Assembly: GCA_038528235.1 (NCBI GenBank)
Contig: JBCBEX010000001.1
Coordinates: forward strand, 124,001 to 188,000
Origin: JBCBEX01 sp038528235
GTDB taxonomy: Bacteria > Bacteroidota > Rhodothermia > Rhodothermales > Rubricoccaceae
Reading direction: 5' to 3'
DNA length: 64,000 nucleotides
Both the position numbers and the translations under genes were made by a program. Below are positions 38,377 to 56,831 of the stretch, piece by piece. The notes under the pieces are model-generated. The model was given only the letters and a program-made list of their open reading frames with translations, ran no database searches and was not told the origin of the DNA. Numbering within the stretch: position 1 is the stretch's first letter; each line of letters starts with the position of its first letter.

Positions 38377-38844
38377 ATGCGTAGAAAGCAAGCCGAAAAG
38401 CGGATCCCGGTCCCCGATCCGATCTACGGGGACGTGACCGTCGCCAAGTTCATCTCCGCCATCATGCGTGACGGCAAGCGGAGCCTCGCCCAGAAGATCG
38501 TCTACGGCGCGTTCGACACTGTCGAGGAGCGCACCGGCGAGCCAGGCGTCGAGATCTTCCGCAAGGCGATCAACAACATCGCTCCGCTCGTGGAGGTACG
38601 CAGCCGCCGCGTCGGTGGCGCGACCTACCAGGTGCCGATCGAGGTGCGCCCTGAGCGCCGCACGTCGCTCGCCTTCCGCTGGCTCATCCAGTTCGCCCGC
38701 GCCCGTGGCGACAAGAGCATGACGAACCGACTCGCCGCTGAGATCCTCGCGGCCAGCCGCGGCGAAGGCAACGCGGTCAAGAAGAAGGACGACACGCACC
38801 GCATGGCCGAGGCTAACAAGGCGTTCTCGCACTTCCGCTTCTAG
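38377..38844 (+). CDS. rpsG: 30S ribosomal protein S7
   Basis: 155 aa, MRRKQAEKRIPVPDPIYGD. Typical uS7 segments are KFISAIMRDGKRSLAQKIVYG, GGATYQVPIEVRPERRTSLA, RWLIQFARARGDKSM and the C-terminal KDDTHRMAEANKAFSHFRF. It binds the 3' major domain of 16S rRNA and in many bacteria controls str-operon translation. It lies 79 bp after rpsL and 122 bp before fusA. No obvious purine-rich ribosome site directly precedes the start; the upstream bases belong to a heptad array. Confidence 0.97.
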   Translation: MRRKQAEKRIPVPDPIYGDVTVAKFISAIMRDGKRSLAQKIVYGAFDTVEERTGEPGVEIFRKAINNIAPLVEVRSRRVGGATYQVPIEVRPERRTSLAFRWLIQFARARGDKSMTNRLAAEILAASRGEGNAVKKKDDTHRMAEANKAFSHFRF

Positions 38845-38966
38845 GCCTGATCTGGGCTTAAGCCCTTCGCGATTTCTTACCCGTTCGATCCCGAACGAAC
38901 CTAGGGTCTCAGCATACGAGGTCTGCTAACCGCAGCCCTCCCGCCGCACCCAACCACGACACTGTC

Positions 38967-41063
38967 ATGAGCCTCACCGGCAAATCATTCTCGCTTGAGC
39001 GGACGCGCAACATCGGCATCTCGGCCCACATCGACGCGGGCAAGACGACGACCACCGAGCGCATCCTCTACTACACCGGGCGCACCCACCGCATCGGCGA
39101 AGTCCACGAGGGCGGCGCCACGATGGACTGGATGGAGCAGGAAAAGGAACGCGGCATCACGATCACGTCGGCCGCGACCACCGCTGAGTGGAAGGACCAC
39201 CGCATCAACATCATCGACACGCCCGGTCACGTCGACTTCACCGTGGAAGTGGAGCGCGCCCTCCGCGTGCTCGACGGGGCCATCGCGCTCTTCTGCTCAG
39301 TCGGTGGCGTCGAGCCGCAGTCGGAGACGGTGTGGCGCCAGATGAACAAGTACAACGTCCCGCGCATCGCGTTCGTCAACAAGATGGACCGTACGGGTGC
39401 CGACTTCGCCAACGCCGTTCAGATGATGAACGAGCGCCTGAGCGCGAACGCCGTTCCGGTCCAGATCCCGATCGGCGAGGGCGGTATGTTCCGCGGCGTC
39501 ATCGACCTCATCGAGAACAAGGCGATCGTTTGGGACGACTCGACGCAGGGCGCGACCTGGGACGAGATCGACGTGCCGGACGACCTCAAGACGGTGGCGC
39601 GCAAATGGCGCATCAACCTCCTGGAGGCGGTCGCCGAGCACGATGACGACCTGCTCATGCAGTACCTCGAAGGCGAGGCCATCGCCCCCGAGGACATCAA
39701 ACGCGTCGTCCGCGAGGCCACGCTCTCGATCGACATTACGCCGGTCTTCTGCGGCTCCGCCTTCAAGAACAAGGGCGTGCAGCGCCTGCTCGACGGCGTC
39801 ATCGACTACCTCCCGAGCCCGCTCGACGTGCCGCCGCTCACGGGCAACCGTCCGCGCAGCGAGGAGGAGGTCACACGCCTCCCCGACCCTGACGGCCCGC
39901 TGGCCGCCATCGCGTTCAAGATCGCGACCGACCCCTACGTCGGTCGTCTGACCTTCGCGCGCGTCTACTCGGGCACGCTCAACAAGGGCGACTCGCTCAT
40001 CAACGCGACCAACGAGAAGAAGGAGCGCGCCGGTCGCCTCATGTTCATGCACGCGAACACGCGTGAGGACGTGAACCAGGTCAAGGCAGGCGACATCTGT
40101 GCCATCGTCGGTCTCAAGCAGACCAAGACGGGCGATACGCTCTGCGACCCGAACGACCTCGTCGTGCTGGAGTCGATGGACTTCCCCGAGCCGGTCATCC
40201 GCATCGCGATCGAGCCGAAGACCAAGGCCGACATAGACAAGCTCGGCACCGGCCTGCAGAAGCTCGCCGAGGAGGACCCGACGTTCAAGGTTTCCACCGA
40301 CGAAGAGACCGGCCAGACGCTGATCGCGGGCATGGGCGAGCTCCACCTCGAGATCATCGTGGACCGCCTCAAGCGCGAGTTCAAGGTCGAGGCCAACGTC
40401 GGCAAGCCGCAGGTGGCCTACCGCGAGGCGATCACGTCGTCCGTGGACCACAAGTACACGCACAAGAAGCAGTCTGGTGGTCGCGGCCAGTTCGCGCACG
40501 TCGAAGTCGAGTTCATCCCGACCGAAGACGGCGTCGGCTTCGAGTTCATCGACGAGATCAAGGGCGGGTCGATCCCGCGCGAGTTCATCCCGTCGGTGGA
40601 GAAGGGCATCGCCAGCGCGCTCGACCAGGGTCCGCTCGCGGGCTACCCGATCGAAGGCATCAAGGCGCGCCTCTACGACGGCAAGTTCCACGCGGTCGAC
40701 TCCGACCAGATGTCGTTCGAGATCGCGGGCCGCATGGCCTTCCGCGAGGCCGCCCGCCGTGCGAAGCCGGTCATCATGGAGCCGTACATGGACGTCGAGG
40801 TGATCACGCCCGAAGAGTACATGGGCGACGTGATCGGCGACCTCAACTCCCGCCGCGGCCGCATCGAGTCGATGGGCCAGCGCAACGACGCGCAGGTCAT
40901 CAAGGCGATGGTCCCGCTGAGCGAGATGTTCGGCTACTCGACCGACCTGCGCTCGATCACGCAGGGCCGCGCGCTCTATTCGATGCAGTTCGACCACTAC
41001 GAGGAGACGCCGAAGTCGATCGCTGAAGAGATCGTCGCCTCCAAATCCGCGATGGTCGCCTAG
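38967..41063 (+). CDS. fusA: Translation elongation factor G
   Basis: 698 aa. The GTPase domain has G1 AHIDAGKTT, G2 ERGITITSAATT, G3 DTPGHVDF and G4 NKMD; domains II-V follow with LARVYSGTLNKGD-like strands and a C-terminal MFGYSTDLRSITQGRA. It catalyses translocation of tRNA and mRNA on the ribosome. Length and all motifs are standard for a canonical EF-G (not the Tet or ribosome-recycling forms). It sits between rpsG and tuf in the str order. A 602-codon antisense open frame covers it, which is a high-GC codon artefact. Confidence 0.98.
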   Translation: MSLTGKSFSLERTRNIGISAHIDAGKTTTTERILYYTGRTHRIGEVHEGGATMDWMEQEKERGITITSAATTAEWKDHRINIIDTPGHVDFTVEVERALRVLDGAIALFCSVGGVEPQSETVWRQMNKYNVPRIAFVNKMDRTGADFANAVQMMNERLSANAVPVQIPIGEGGMFRGVIDLIENKAIVWDDSTQGATWDEIDVPDDLKTVARKWRINLLEAVAEHDDDLLMQYLEGEAIAPEDIKRVVREATLSIDITPVFCGSAFKNKGVQRLLDGVIDYLPSPLDVPPLTGNRPRSEEEVTRLPDPDGPLAAIAFKIATDPYVGRLTFARVYSGTLNKGDSLINATNEKKERAGRLMFMHANTREDVNQVKAGDICAIVGLKQTKTGDTLCDPNDLVVLESMDFPEPVIRIAIEPKTKADIDKLGTGLQKLAEEDPTFKVSTDEETGQTLIAGMGELHLEIIVDRLKREFKVEANVGKPQVAYREAITSSVDHKYTHKKQSGGRGQFAHVEVEFIPTEDGVGFEFIDEIKGGSIPREFIPSVEKGIASALDQGPLAGYPIEGIKARLYDGKFHAVDSDQMSFEIAGRMAFREAARRAKPVIMEPYMDVEVITPEEYMGDVIGDLNSRRGRIESMGQRNDAQVIKAMVPLSEMFGYSTDLRSITQGRALYSMQFDHYEETPKSIAEEIVASKSAMVA

Positions 41064-41178
41064 GCCCGAACGCCTGAGCACCGCCGCGAAACCCCACTCT
41101 GACAACCACCCCGGGCGCGGGAGCGTCCACTTCCGCTAACACAGACGCTCCCCACTCGGGGCGAAACCAACTCCAGTT

Positions 41179-42366
<1,188 letters not shown>

Positions 42367-42372
42367 AGAATG

Positions 42373-42448
42373 TGTCGCAGGTCGTAGGTCCAGCGTCGCA
42401 GGTTATTCCGCGGAACGACTTTCGACCTGAGACCTACGACCTGCGACA
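42373..42448. repeat. Opposed heptad-phase arrays forming an 18-bp inverted repeat
   Basis: Forward units GTCGCAG, GTCGTAG, GTCCAGC, GTCGCAG (42374-42101 offset, i.e. 42374 to 42401) and reverse-complement units CTGAGAC, CTACGAC, CTGCGAC (42427-42447). The outer arms 42373-42390 and 42431-42448 are perfectly complementary over 18 bp. A TTCCGCGGAA palindrome (42406-42415) is at the centre. The structure fills the tuf-tRNA-Trp gap and would form a long hairpin in the transcript, possibly affecting tRNA processing or termination. Confidence 0.75.
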
Positions 42449-42451
42449 TAC

Positions 42452-42524
<73 letters not shown>

Positions 42525-42555
42525 CATGCCACCCTCCTGAGGGGTGATTCCTTCG

Positions 42556-42577
42556 GGGCCGTTCATCGGCCCTCTTT
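42556..42577 (+). terminator. Possible weak terminator or attenuator between tRNA-Trp and secE
   Basis: GGGCCG (42556-42561), loop TTCAT, CGGCCC (42567-42572), then TCTTT. The stem is short and the T-run imperfect, so partial termination or a processing signal is more likely than a full stop before secE. Confidence 0.35.
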
Positions 42578-42604
42578 CGTGAATGGCCAACGACGAATCG
42601 ACCG

Positions 42605-42811
42605 ATGGCGACCCAGACTTCTGAGAAAAAAACCGGCTACCTCACCGAGGTCCGCAAGGAGATGCGCAAGGTCTCCTGGCCGACCCGCCAGCAGGTGGTC
42701 AGCAACACCGTACTCACGCTCGTGTCGTCGCTGGCGCTGGCGCTCTTCACGTTCGGCTTCGATCAGGTGATCAGCCGGGTCCTGAAGGTCATCTACGCCC
42801 TCGGCGGCTGA
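42605..42811 (+). CDS. secE: Preprotein translocase subunit SecE
   Basis: 68 aa, MATQTSEKKTGYLTEVRKEM. A short amphipathic helix with the conserved KVSWPTRQQV motif is followed by one membrane helix (TVLTLVSSLALALFTFGFD), the single-helix form of SecE common in bacteria other than enterics. It clamps the SecY channel in the inner membrane. It is followed 44 bp later by nusG, the usual order, after tRNA-Trp. Confidence 0.95.
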   Translation: MATQTSEKKTGYLTEVRKEMRKVSWPTRQQVVSNTVLTLVSSLALALFTFGFDQVISRVLKVIYALGG

Positions 42812-42855
42812 GCCCAGCCCCGTCGTCCTCCCCCACCCGCAACCCCGCCACCGCG

Positions 42856-43407
42856 ATGGGCAGCCCGATCCGCAAGTGGTACGTCCTCCGCACCTTCTCC
42901 GGTCACGAGAAGAAGGTCAAGGAGTACCTCGAGAGCGAAGTCGAACGGCTTGGCTACGAAGACAAGCTCACCGATATCCTCATCCCGACCGAGACCGTCT
43001 TCGAGATGCGTGGCGGCAAGAAGCGTACGCGTGAGAAGACGTTTTTCCCGGGCTACATGCTCATCAACGCGATCGTGGACCCCTACGTGAAGGAGGTCAT
43101 CAGCGGCGCGCCGAGCACCATCGGCTTCCTCTCGACCGGCACCGACGGCGAGCCCACCCCGCTCCGCCCCGATGAAGTCAACCGTATCCTCGGTCGCATG
43201 GACGACGCCCGCGAGCAGGGCGAGGTCCCCGAGATGCCATTCAAGGAAGGCGACCCGATCAAGGTGGTGGACGGCCCGTTCAACAACTTCACGGGCGTCG
43301 TCGAGGAGGTGCTGCCGGACAAGATGAAGGTCCGCGTCATGGTCTCCATCTTCGGTCGCAAGACGCCCCTCGAACTCGACTACCTCCAGGTAGAGCACGA
43401 GCAGTAA
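42856..43407 (+). CDS. nusG: Transcription termination/antitermination protein NusG
   Basis: 183 aa, MGSPIRKWYVLRTFSGHEKK. The NGN domain has KWYVLRTFSGHEKKVKEYLE and FFPGYMLINAIVD; the C-terminal KOW domain has FKEGDPIKVVDGPFNNFTG and DKMKVRVMVSIFGRKTPLELDY. It binds RNA polymerase and links it to Rho or the ribosome. Length is standard. It lies between secE and rplK; the following 249-bp gap carries a palindrome and a tandem duplication that may belong to the ribosomal-protein leader. Confidence 0.97.
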   Translation: MGSPIRKWYVLRTFSGHEKKVKEYLESEVERLGYEDKLTDILIPTETVFEMRGGKKRTREKTFFPGYMLINAIVDPYVKEVISGAPSTIGFLSTGTDGEPTPLRPDEVNRILGRMDDAREQGEVPEMPFKEGDPIKVVDGPFNNFTGVVEEVLPDKMKVRVMVSIFGRKTPLELDYLQVEHEQ

Positions 43408-43428
43408 GTGAAGTGTGGTCGTGTTGCG

Positions 43429-43442
43429 GTGCGGATCCGCAC
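43429..43442. repeat. 14-bp palindrome downstream of nusG
   Basis: GTGCGGATCCGCAC is a perfect palindrome 22 bp after the nusG stop, with further weak pairing on both sides. It has no T-run. It may be a processing or attenuation hairpin separating secE-nusG from the rplK-rplL genes. Confidence 0.4.
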
Positions 43443-43590
43443 GTGACCGCCGCACCGATAAAATCGCCACGCTCTGCCAAGAGGCGATGAAGCGGGAACG
43501 CCCTTCGTCCTAGCACGTGCTCCCCGGCTCCGACGCGTATTCCATTTCCAGAACCAACCCTACGGCGGGAGCAGCGATAGCCGAATCACA

Positions 43591-43624
43591 GTCACGACCA
43601 AACACGGGTCACGACCGAACACGG
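43591..43624 (+). repeat. Tandem 17-bp duplication in the rplK leader
   Basis: Two adjacent 17-bp units beginning GTCACGACC (43591-43607 and 43608-43624) differ at one base. They end 33 bp before the rplK ATG, within the region where L1 autoregulatory binding sites are found in other bacteria. Whether they bind L1 is not visible. Confidence 0.6.
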
Positions 43625-43656
43625 CTTCCCTCGCTGCGCTAGCACCGCAGACGCGC

Positions 43657-44091
43657 ATGGCTAAGAAAATCGACGGCTACATCAAGCTCCAGATCAAGGC
43701 CGGGCAAGCCAGCCCTGCCCCGCCTATCGGTCCCGCGCTGGGCCAGAAGGGCGTCAACATCATGGAGTTCTGCAAGCAGTTCAACGCCAAGACTCAGGAC
43801 CGCATGGGCCTCGTGCTCCCGGTCGTGATCACGGTCTTCGCCGACAAAAGCTTCACCTTTATCATTAAGAGCCCCCCGGCCGCGGTCCTGCTGAAGCAGG
43901 CAGCGAAGATCCAGAAGGGGGCGGGCGACCCGCTGCGCGAGCGCGCAGGCAAGGTCACCTGGGACCAGTGTAAGGAGATCGCCCAGACCAAGATGGAGGA
44001 CCTCAACGCGACCGACATCGACGCCGCCGCCCGCATGATCGCAGGCACCGCACGCTCGATGGGCATCCGCGTCGAAGGCGTCCCCGCGTAA
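43657..44091 (+). CDS. rplK: 50S ribosomal protein L11
   Basis: 144 aa, MAKKIDGYIKLQIKAGQASP. Diagnostic segments are AGQASPAPPIGPALGQKGVN (substrate of PrmA-type methylation and thiostrepton-loop region), FCKQFNAKTQDRMG, the KSPPAAVLLKQAAKIQKGAG linker and a C-terminal rRNA-binding domain ending IAGTARSMGIRVEG. It forms the GTPase-associated centre with the L10/L12 stalk encoded downstream. It is first in rplK-rplA-rplJ-rplL. Confidence 0.97.
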   Translation: MAKKIDGYIKLQIKAGQASPAPPIGPALGQKGVNIMEFCKQFNAKTQDRMGLVLPVVITVFADKSFTFIIKSPPAAVLLKQAAKIQKGAGDPLRERAGKVTWDQCKEIAQTKMEDLNATDIDAAARMIAGTARSMGIRVEGVPA

Positions 44092-44210
44092 TTCGCGTCG
44101 CGCAACGCCGACCTCGAACTCGAAGGATCGGGGGCATCGCGCCCCTATGCTTTCTACCACAGCGGGAGCCGAGCCATCCTCGGCGCTTGCACCGCACAAC
44201 CCTGAACGCA

Positions 44211-44918
44211 ATGGCTAAGAAAGGCAAGCGCTACCGCCAGGCGCAGGAGCTGATCGCCGACGCCGGTGACAGCATCTCGATCGCGGACGCCGCAGGCATC
44301 GTCAAGCAGACGGCCCGCGCCAAGTTCGACGAGTCCGTCGACATGGACATCCGACTCGGCGTCGACCCGCGCCACGCTGACCAGATGGTCCGCGGCTCGG
44401 TCGCGCTCCCGCACGGCACCGGCAAGACCGTCCGCGTGCTCGTGCTCACGCAGAACCAGCAGGCGGAAGCCCAGGAAGCCGGTGCTGACCTGGTCGGCCT
44501 CGACGACTACGTCGAGAAGATCCAGAACGAAGGCTTCCTCGACTTCGACGTGCTCATCGCCAGCCCGGACGTGATGCCCAAGATCGGGCGCCTCGGTCGC
44601 GTGCTCGGGCCCCGCGGCCTCATGCCGAACCCCAAGAGCGGCACCGTCACGACCAACATCGCCGAGGCCGTCCAGGCCGTGAAGGCGGGTCGCATCGACT
44701 TCCGCGTCGACAAGTTTGGCAACGTGCACACCGCCATCGGCAAGGCGTCGTTCTCGGCCGAGCAGATTCAGGACAACGCCTCGGCGTTCCTGAAGGAGAT
44801 CCTCCGCCTGCGCCCCGCCGCCGCCAAGGGCACCTACGTCAAGAGCATTACGCTCTCGACCACGATGGGTCCTGCCATTCCCGTCGACCGCAACGTCGCT
44901 GTCAGCGACGCCCGGTAA
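44211..44918 (+). CDS. rplA: 50S ribosomal protein L1
   Basis: 235 aa from the ATG at 44211 (MAKKGKRYRQAQELI); eight codons of open frame upstream are not part of the family. uL1 signature segments are FDESVDMDIRLGVDPRHADQ, PHGTGKTVRVLVLTQ, DFDVLIASPDVMPKIGRLGRVLGPRGLMPNPKSGTV (split here by position; residues ~115-145) and a final KSITLSTTMGPAIPVD. It forms the mobile L1 stalk and in other bacteria represses its own operon. It lies between rplK and rplJ. Confidence 0.97.
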   Translation: MAKKGKRYRQAQELIADAGDSISIADAAGIVKQTARAKFDESVDMDIRLGVDPRHADQMVRGSVALPHGTGKTVRVLVLTQNQQAEAQEAGADLVGLDDYVEKIQNEGFLDFDVLIASPDVMPKIGRLGRVLGPRGLMPNPKSGTVTTNIAEAVQAVKAGRIDFRVDKFGNVHTAIGKASFSAEQIQDNASAFLKEILRLRPAAAKGTYVKSITLSTTMGPAIPVDRNVAVSDAR

Positions 44919-44946
44919 CCCGCTCACCGTCTAACCGAACAGAATC

Positions 44947-45477
44947 ATGGCTCTGACGAAACAGCAGAAGCAGGAGGCGGTCGCGGCCATTGCCGAACAG
45001 CTCGGCGAAGTCAACACCGTCTACCTCACCGACCACGCCGGCCTGACCGTCGAGGAGGTCAACCAACTCCGCACCTCGTTCCGCGAGGCGGGCGTCACCT
45101 ACAAGGTGCTCAAGAACACGCTCGTCCGCCGCGCAATGGAGGACTCGGACGTGGACTACTCGGGGCTCTACGACGCCCTCCACGGCCCCACCGCCGTCGC
45201 CTTCACGACCGACCCCGCCAGCCCGGCGAAGGTCATCAAGAAGTTCCTCGACGGCAAGGAGAAGGAACTCCCGCGCTTCAAGGCCGCCTACGTCGACGGT
45301 GCCTTCTTCGCGGAAGGCCAGCTCGACACGCTCGCGGCACTGAAGTCGAAGGACGAACTCATCGCCGACATCCTCGGGCTGCTCATGGCGCCGATCAACA
45401 ACGTCGCCAGCGCACTCAACGCGCAGGGTGCGGGGCTGGCGAGCGTCATCCAGCAGATCTCCGAAAAGGAGGGCTGA
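44947..45477 (+). CDS. rplJ: 50S ribosomal protein L10
   Basis: 176 aa, MALTKQQKQEAVAAIAEQLG. uL10 features are VYLTDHAGLTVEEVNQLRTS, the conserved TYKVLKNTLVRRAME and a C-terminal helix (LMAPINNVASALNAQGAGLA, then SVIQQISEKEG) that binds L7/L12 dimers. It is the stalk base. The gap to rplA is only 28 bp, so the usual L10 leader cannot lie there; any autoregulatory site would be in the coding region or further upstream. rplL follows after 180 bp. Confidence 0.97.
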   Translation: MALTKQQKQEAVAAIAEQLGEVNTVYLTDHAGLTVEEVNQLRTSFREAGVTYKVLKNTLVRRAMEDSDVDYSGLYDALHGPTAVAFTTDPASPAKVIKKFLDGKEKELPRFKAAYVDGAFFAEGQLDTLAALKSKDELIADILGLLMAPINNVASALNAQGAGLASVIQQISEKEG

Positions 45478-45657
45478 ACCGACTCGGTGCGACAGGGATC
45501 TGGAGAGTCCGCGTAAGCGCTCCCCGTCTCGCCCCGCGTCGCTCAGCGGCGCACAACGACTCTCCACTTTGCAACCCCTTAATGGGCGGCGCAGCAGGCC
45601 CGGCAGATCGACTGCCGCACGGCCGCGCACAGACCGCCGCAGGAACCACACAATCCC

Positions 45658-46035
<378 letters not shown>

Positions 46036-46082
46036 GCTTGCGGTGGCCCCACGCGGGCTGCCGATCTGACCGGAGCCGCATC

Positions 46083-46115
46083 GGCGGCGGGTACGCCCCG
46101 CGCTTGCCCGCCGCC
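46083..46115 (+). other. GC-rich hairpin in the rplL-rpoB gap
   Basis: GGCGGCGGG (46083-46091) pairs with CCCGCCGCC (46107-46115). A second small hairpin with CCCCG/CGGGG arms and a CCTTTTTT loop lies at 46224-46241. Neither has a downstream T-run. They sit where other bacteria place an attenuator or RNase III site that lowers rpoBC relative to rplJL; that role is inferred from position. Confidence 0.4.
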
Positions 46116-46307
46116 GCATCGGCCCCGTGTTGCCGACCGACCGAAGGGACGAGGTCCTGCCGGGGGTCGGCTTTCGCGGCTTTAGTAAGTCGCACCCGTG
46201 GCTCTCACCAAGCCACGCCAAGTCCCCGCCTTTTTTCGGGGCAGGGGCGGTGCCTTCGGGTACAGTCCTGTCGGCGCGAGACGTAGCGCTCAAGTGGAAC
46301 CCGCTGG

Positions 46308-50273
<3,966 letters not shown>

Positions 50274-50359
50274 GTATGGACGTGAGAACGTGTGGAAGTA
50301 TGAGGGCGCGCCCTCTGCTTCCCCCACGTTCATACGTTCACACTTCCATACTGACACAC
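50274..50359. repeat. Opposed octad-phase arrays between rpoB and rpoC
   Basis: Forward array 50274-50305 has four 8-bp units of type GTRTGRRN in exact register (GTATGGAC first, GTATGAGG last). The reverse array 50328-50359 has units GTTCATAC, GTTCACAC and TTCCATAC, their complements. The two can fold into an imperfect ~32-bp stem with a GGGCGCGCCC palindrome just inside. It occupies nearly the whole 95-bp gap between two genes that must be co-transcribed. Confidence 0.75.
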
Positions 50360-50368
50360 TGAAAAAAC

Positions 50369-54730
<4,362 letters not shown>

Positions 54731-54769
54731 ACGCCTCGGGTTCTAAAAGCTGCGACCTCGCAAAACCAG

Positions 54770-54807
54770 AGCGCCCCGGCCACCATTGCGGTAGCCGGGG
54801 CGCTTTT
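54770..54807 (+). terminator. Intrinsic terminator after rpoC
   Basis: AGCGCCCCGGC (54770-54780), a 13-nt loop, GCCGGGGCGCT (54794-54804) and a run of T. The 11-bp GC stem 40 bp after the rpoC stop marks the end of the str-rif transcription cluster. The next gene is convergent; its own transcript from the other side could also stop here. Confidence 0.9.
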
Positions 54808-54846
54808 CTGCTTGAGCTATCTGCTCACCGGAGCGCTGGCCGGCGC

Positions 54847-56631
54847 TTAGTTAAATCCAGTGCCCGACACGGCGACGCGGTCGTCCTGGTTGGCGAGCTG
54901 CCACGCTGTCGCGAAGATGAGCTGCGTGCGACGAGTCAGCTGCGGGTAGTCGATCTTCTGCGGCTCATCGCCGACCTGGTGGTAGTCCTCGTGCGTCCCG
55001 TTGAAGTAGAAGATGAACGGGATGTTGTTCTTGCCGAAGTTCCAGTGGTCGGAACGACGGTAGAACTGGTTGGGGTCGTCGCGGGAGTTGAACCGCTCGT
55101 TGAGGTCCATGCCAAGGCCGGTGAGCACGTTGGCTTGCTCGGTGATGGTCTGGATCTCCTCCGAGATGAGCTTGCCGCCGATGATGTAGACGTAGTTGTC
55201 GAGTTGCTCGCCGGGGTAGGTCGGGTCGGTGCGCCCGATCATGTCGATGTTGAGGTTGGCGACCGTGCTTTCGAGAGGAAAGAGCGGCTCCGTGTCGGCG
55301 TAGTAGGCCGAGCCGAGGAGGCCCTTCTCCTCGCCCGAGACCGCGAGAAACACCATCGTGCGACGCGGACCATAGCCTGCCTCCTTGGCGAGCGCGAACG
55401 CCTCGGCCATCTCGACGAGGGCCATCGTGCCGGAGCCATCGTCGTCCGCGCCGTTGTTGAGCGTGTCGCCTTCGCCCGCCGTCATGCCGATGTGGTCGTA
55501 ATGCGCGGTGAGGACGACCACCTCGTCCTTTAGCACGGGGTCGCTGCCCTCGACGACTGCCACGACGTTCTCCGTCATCACCGTCTCCGTCATGTAGGCC
55601 ACATCGGCACCGACGATTGCGCCGTCCACGGCGAAGACCTTGGGCGTGAGCGTCTCGTTGATCTGCGCCTGGATCTCGGCGATGGAGCGGTCGCCGAGGA
55701 TGGCGTCGGCGACGTCGGAGGAGATGCTGAAGATGGGCGGGAGGTTGAACGACTGGCCTCCGCCGCCGCCTTCGAGCGAAAGACTACCGACCGCATCCAG
55801 GCGGCCCTGAGCGCGTGAGGCGATCGGCGTTGGGTTGCGCGGGTTGCGATCCGCGACGATGAGGAAGCCCGCCGGTTGGCCGACGCCTGCGCCGTACGCC
55901 GTCTGTAGCTTGGACCACCACTGTGTCGTGTAGTTGGTAAAGGCACCATCTTCGGAGACGAGGCTGGCGGTGCCTTCGTCGTTCATCGGCTCCGCGTCGA
56001 GCAGGAGGAGCCACTTGCCAGACACATCGATGCCCTGTTCGCTGAGCGCGGCGAAGTCGTCGTAGCGGTCGGTGGTGATGCCGTGGCCTACGAAGACGAC
56101 GCCCGCGCCTGAGGGGGCTCCGTTGGCGCCGCCAAAGGCGAGGTAGCTCATGCCGTCCATGCCCTCGCGGCTGAACGTGCTGCTCATGCGCGTGGTGCTG
56201 CTGTCCGCGTCGTAGATCGTAAGCACGCTCCGGTCGAGCTTGCGGGCCTGGAGTGGGAACGGCTGGTAGTAGGCGGCGAGCGGGCCGCCATCCTCCACGG
56301 TTCCGGCTGGTAGCGCGCCCATCTCCATGAACTCCTTCGCAAGGAACGCGGCGGCCATCTTCTGACCGCGCGCCGTCGTTTCGCGCCCCTCGAAATAGTC
56401 CGAGGCGAAGAAGTGCAGCAGCCCCTCCAACTCGCGCTCCGTGATCGATTGTTGGAAGCGCTGGACGAGCGCCGGGTCGTCGTAGAGTGTCGGTGTTGGG
56501 GGAGCTCCGTCGTCGGCGAGGGTACTGGGGCGGTCAGCCAAGTCGTCCGGCGTGATGCTGGCGGGTGCCTGGGCGAGTGCCAATGGAGGCGCAAGAAGCA
56601 GCGTGAGCGCCGCAAAGAGAAATCGGTACAT
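54847..56631 (-). CDS. M28 family zinc metallopeptidase (exported)
   Basis: 594 aa from the ATG at 56631 (MYRFLFAALTLLLAPPLALA), which starts the signal peptide; the frame is open 25 codons further. The catalytic domain has the M28 zinc ligands and acid: HYDHIG, NNGADDDGSGT, the Glu pair in SGEEKGLLGS, NIDMIGR and a late GTHEDYHQVGDEP. A protease-associated (PA) domain appears to be inserted before it (residues ~160-330, VVFVGHGITTDRYDDFAAL). It would act as an aminopeptidase in the periplasm or outside the cell. It is convergent with rpoC and has no partner gene nearby. Confidence 0.92.
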   Translation of the reverse strand: MYRFLFAALTLLLAPPLALAQAPASITPDDLADRPSTLADDGAPPTPTLYDDPALVQRFQQSITERELEGLLHFFASDYFEGRETTARGQKMAAAFLAKEFMEMGALPAGTVEDGGPLAAYYQPFPLQARKLDRSVLTIYDADSSTTRMSSTFSREGMDGMSYLAFGGANGAPSGAGVVFVGHGITTDRYDDFAALSEQGIDVSGKWLLLLDAEPMNDEGTASLVSEDGAFTNYTTQWWSKLQTAYGAGVGQPAGFLIVADRNPRNPTPIASRAQGRLDAVGSLSLEGGGGGQSFNLPPIFSISSDVADAILGDRSIAEIQAQINETLTPKVFAVDGAIVGADVAYMTETVMTENVVAVVEGSDPVLKDEVVVLTAHYDHIGMTAGEGDTLNNGADDDGSGTMALVEMAEAFALAKEAGYGPRRTMVFLAVSGEEKGLLGSAYYADTEPLFPLESTVANLNIDMIGRTDPTYPGEQLDNYVYIIGGKLISEEIQTITEQANVLTGLGMDLNERFNSRDDPNQFYRRSDHWNFGKNNIPFIFYFNGTHEDYHQVGDEPQKIDYPQLTRRTQLIFATAWQLANQDDRVAVSGTGFN

Positions 56632-56831
56632 GGGGAGTGAGGTCGCGTGAGAAAGGCAGGCGTCCAACGGGATAGGCAGAGCCAGGTTGCCGCGAGACAG
56701 GCCCAACTCAGCAAGATGGCGTCCGGCACATTGTCACATCCTGCGCACCGAGAGGGAGCAACCCATCGTTGGCTATCGACTTCCAGCGAGGCGGACCCCC
56801 TGGCGAAGCAGACTACGGCCGCATTGCAGCG

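Noticed and set aside
46224..46241. CCCCG-CCTTTTTT-CGGGG hairpin as a terminator before rpoB
   Set aside because: The T-run is in the loop, not after the stem, so it does not fit an intrinsic terminator.
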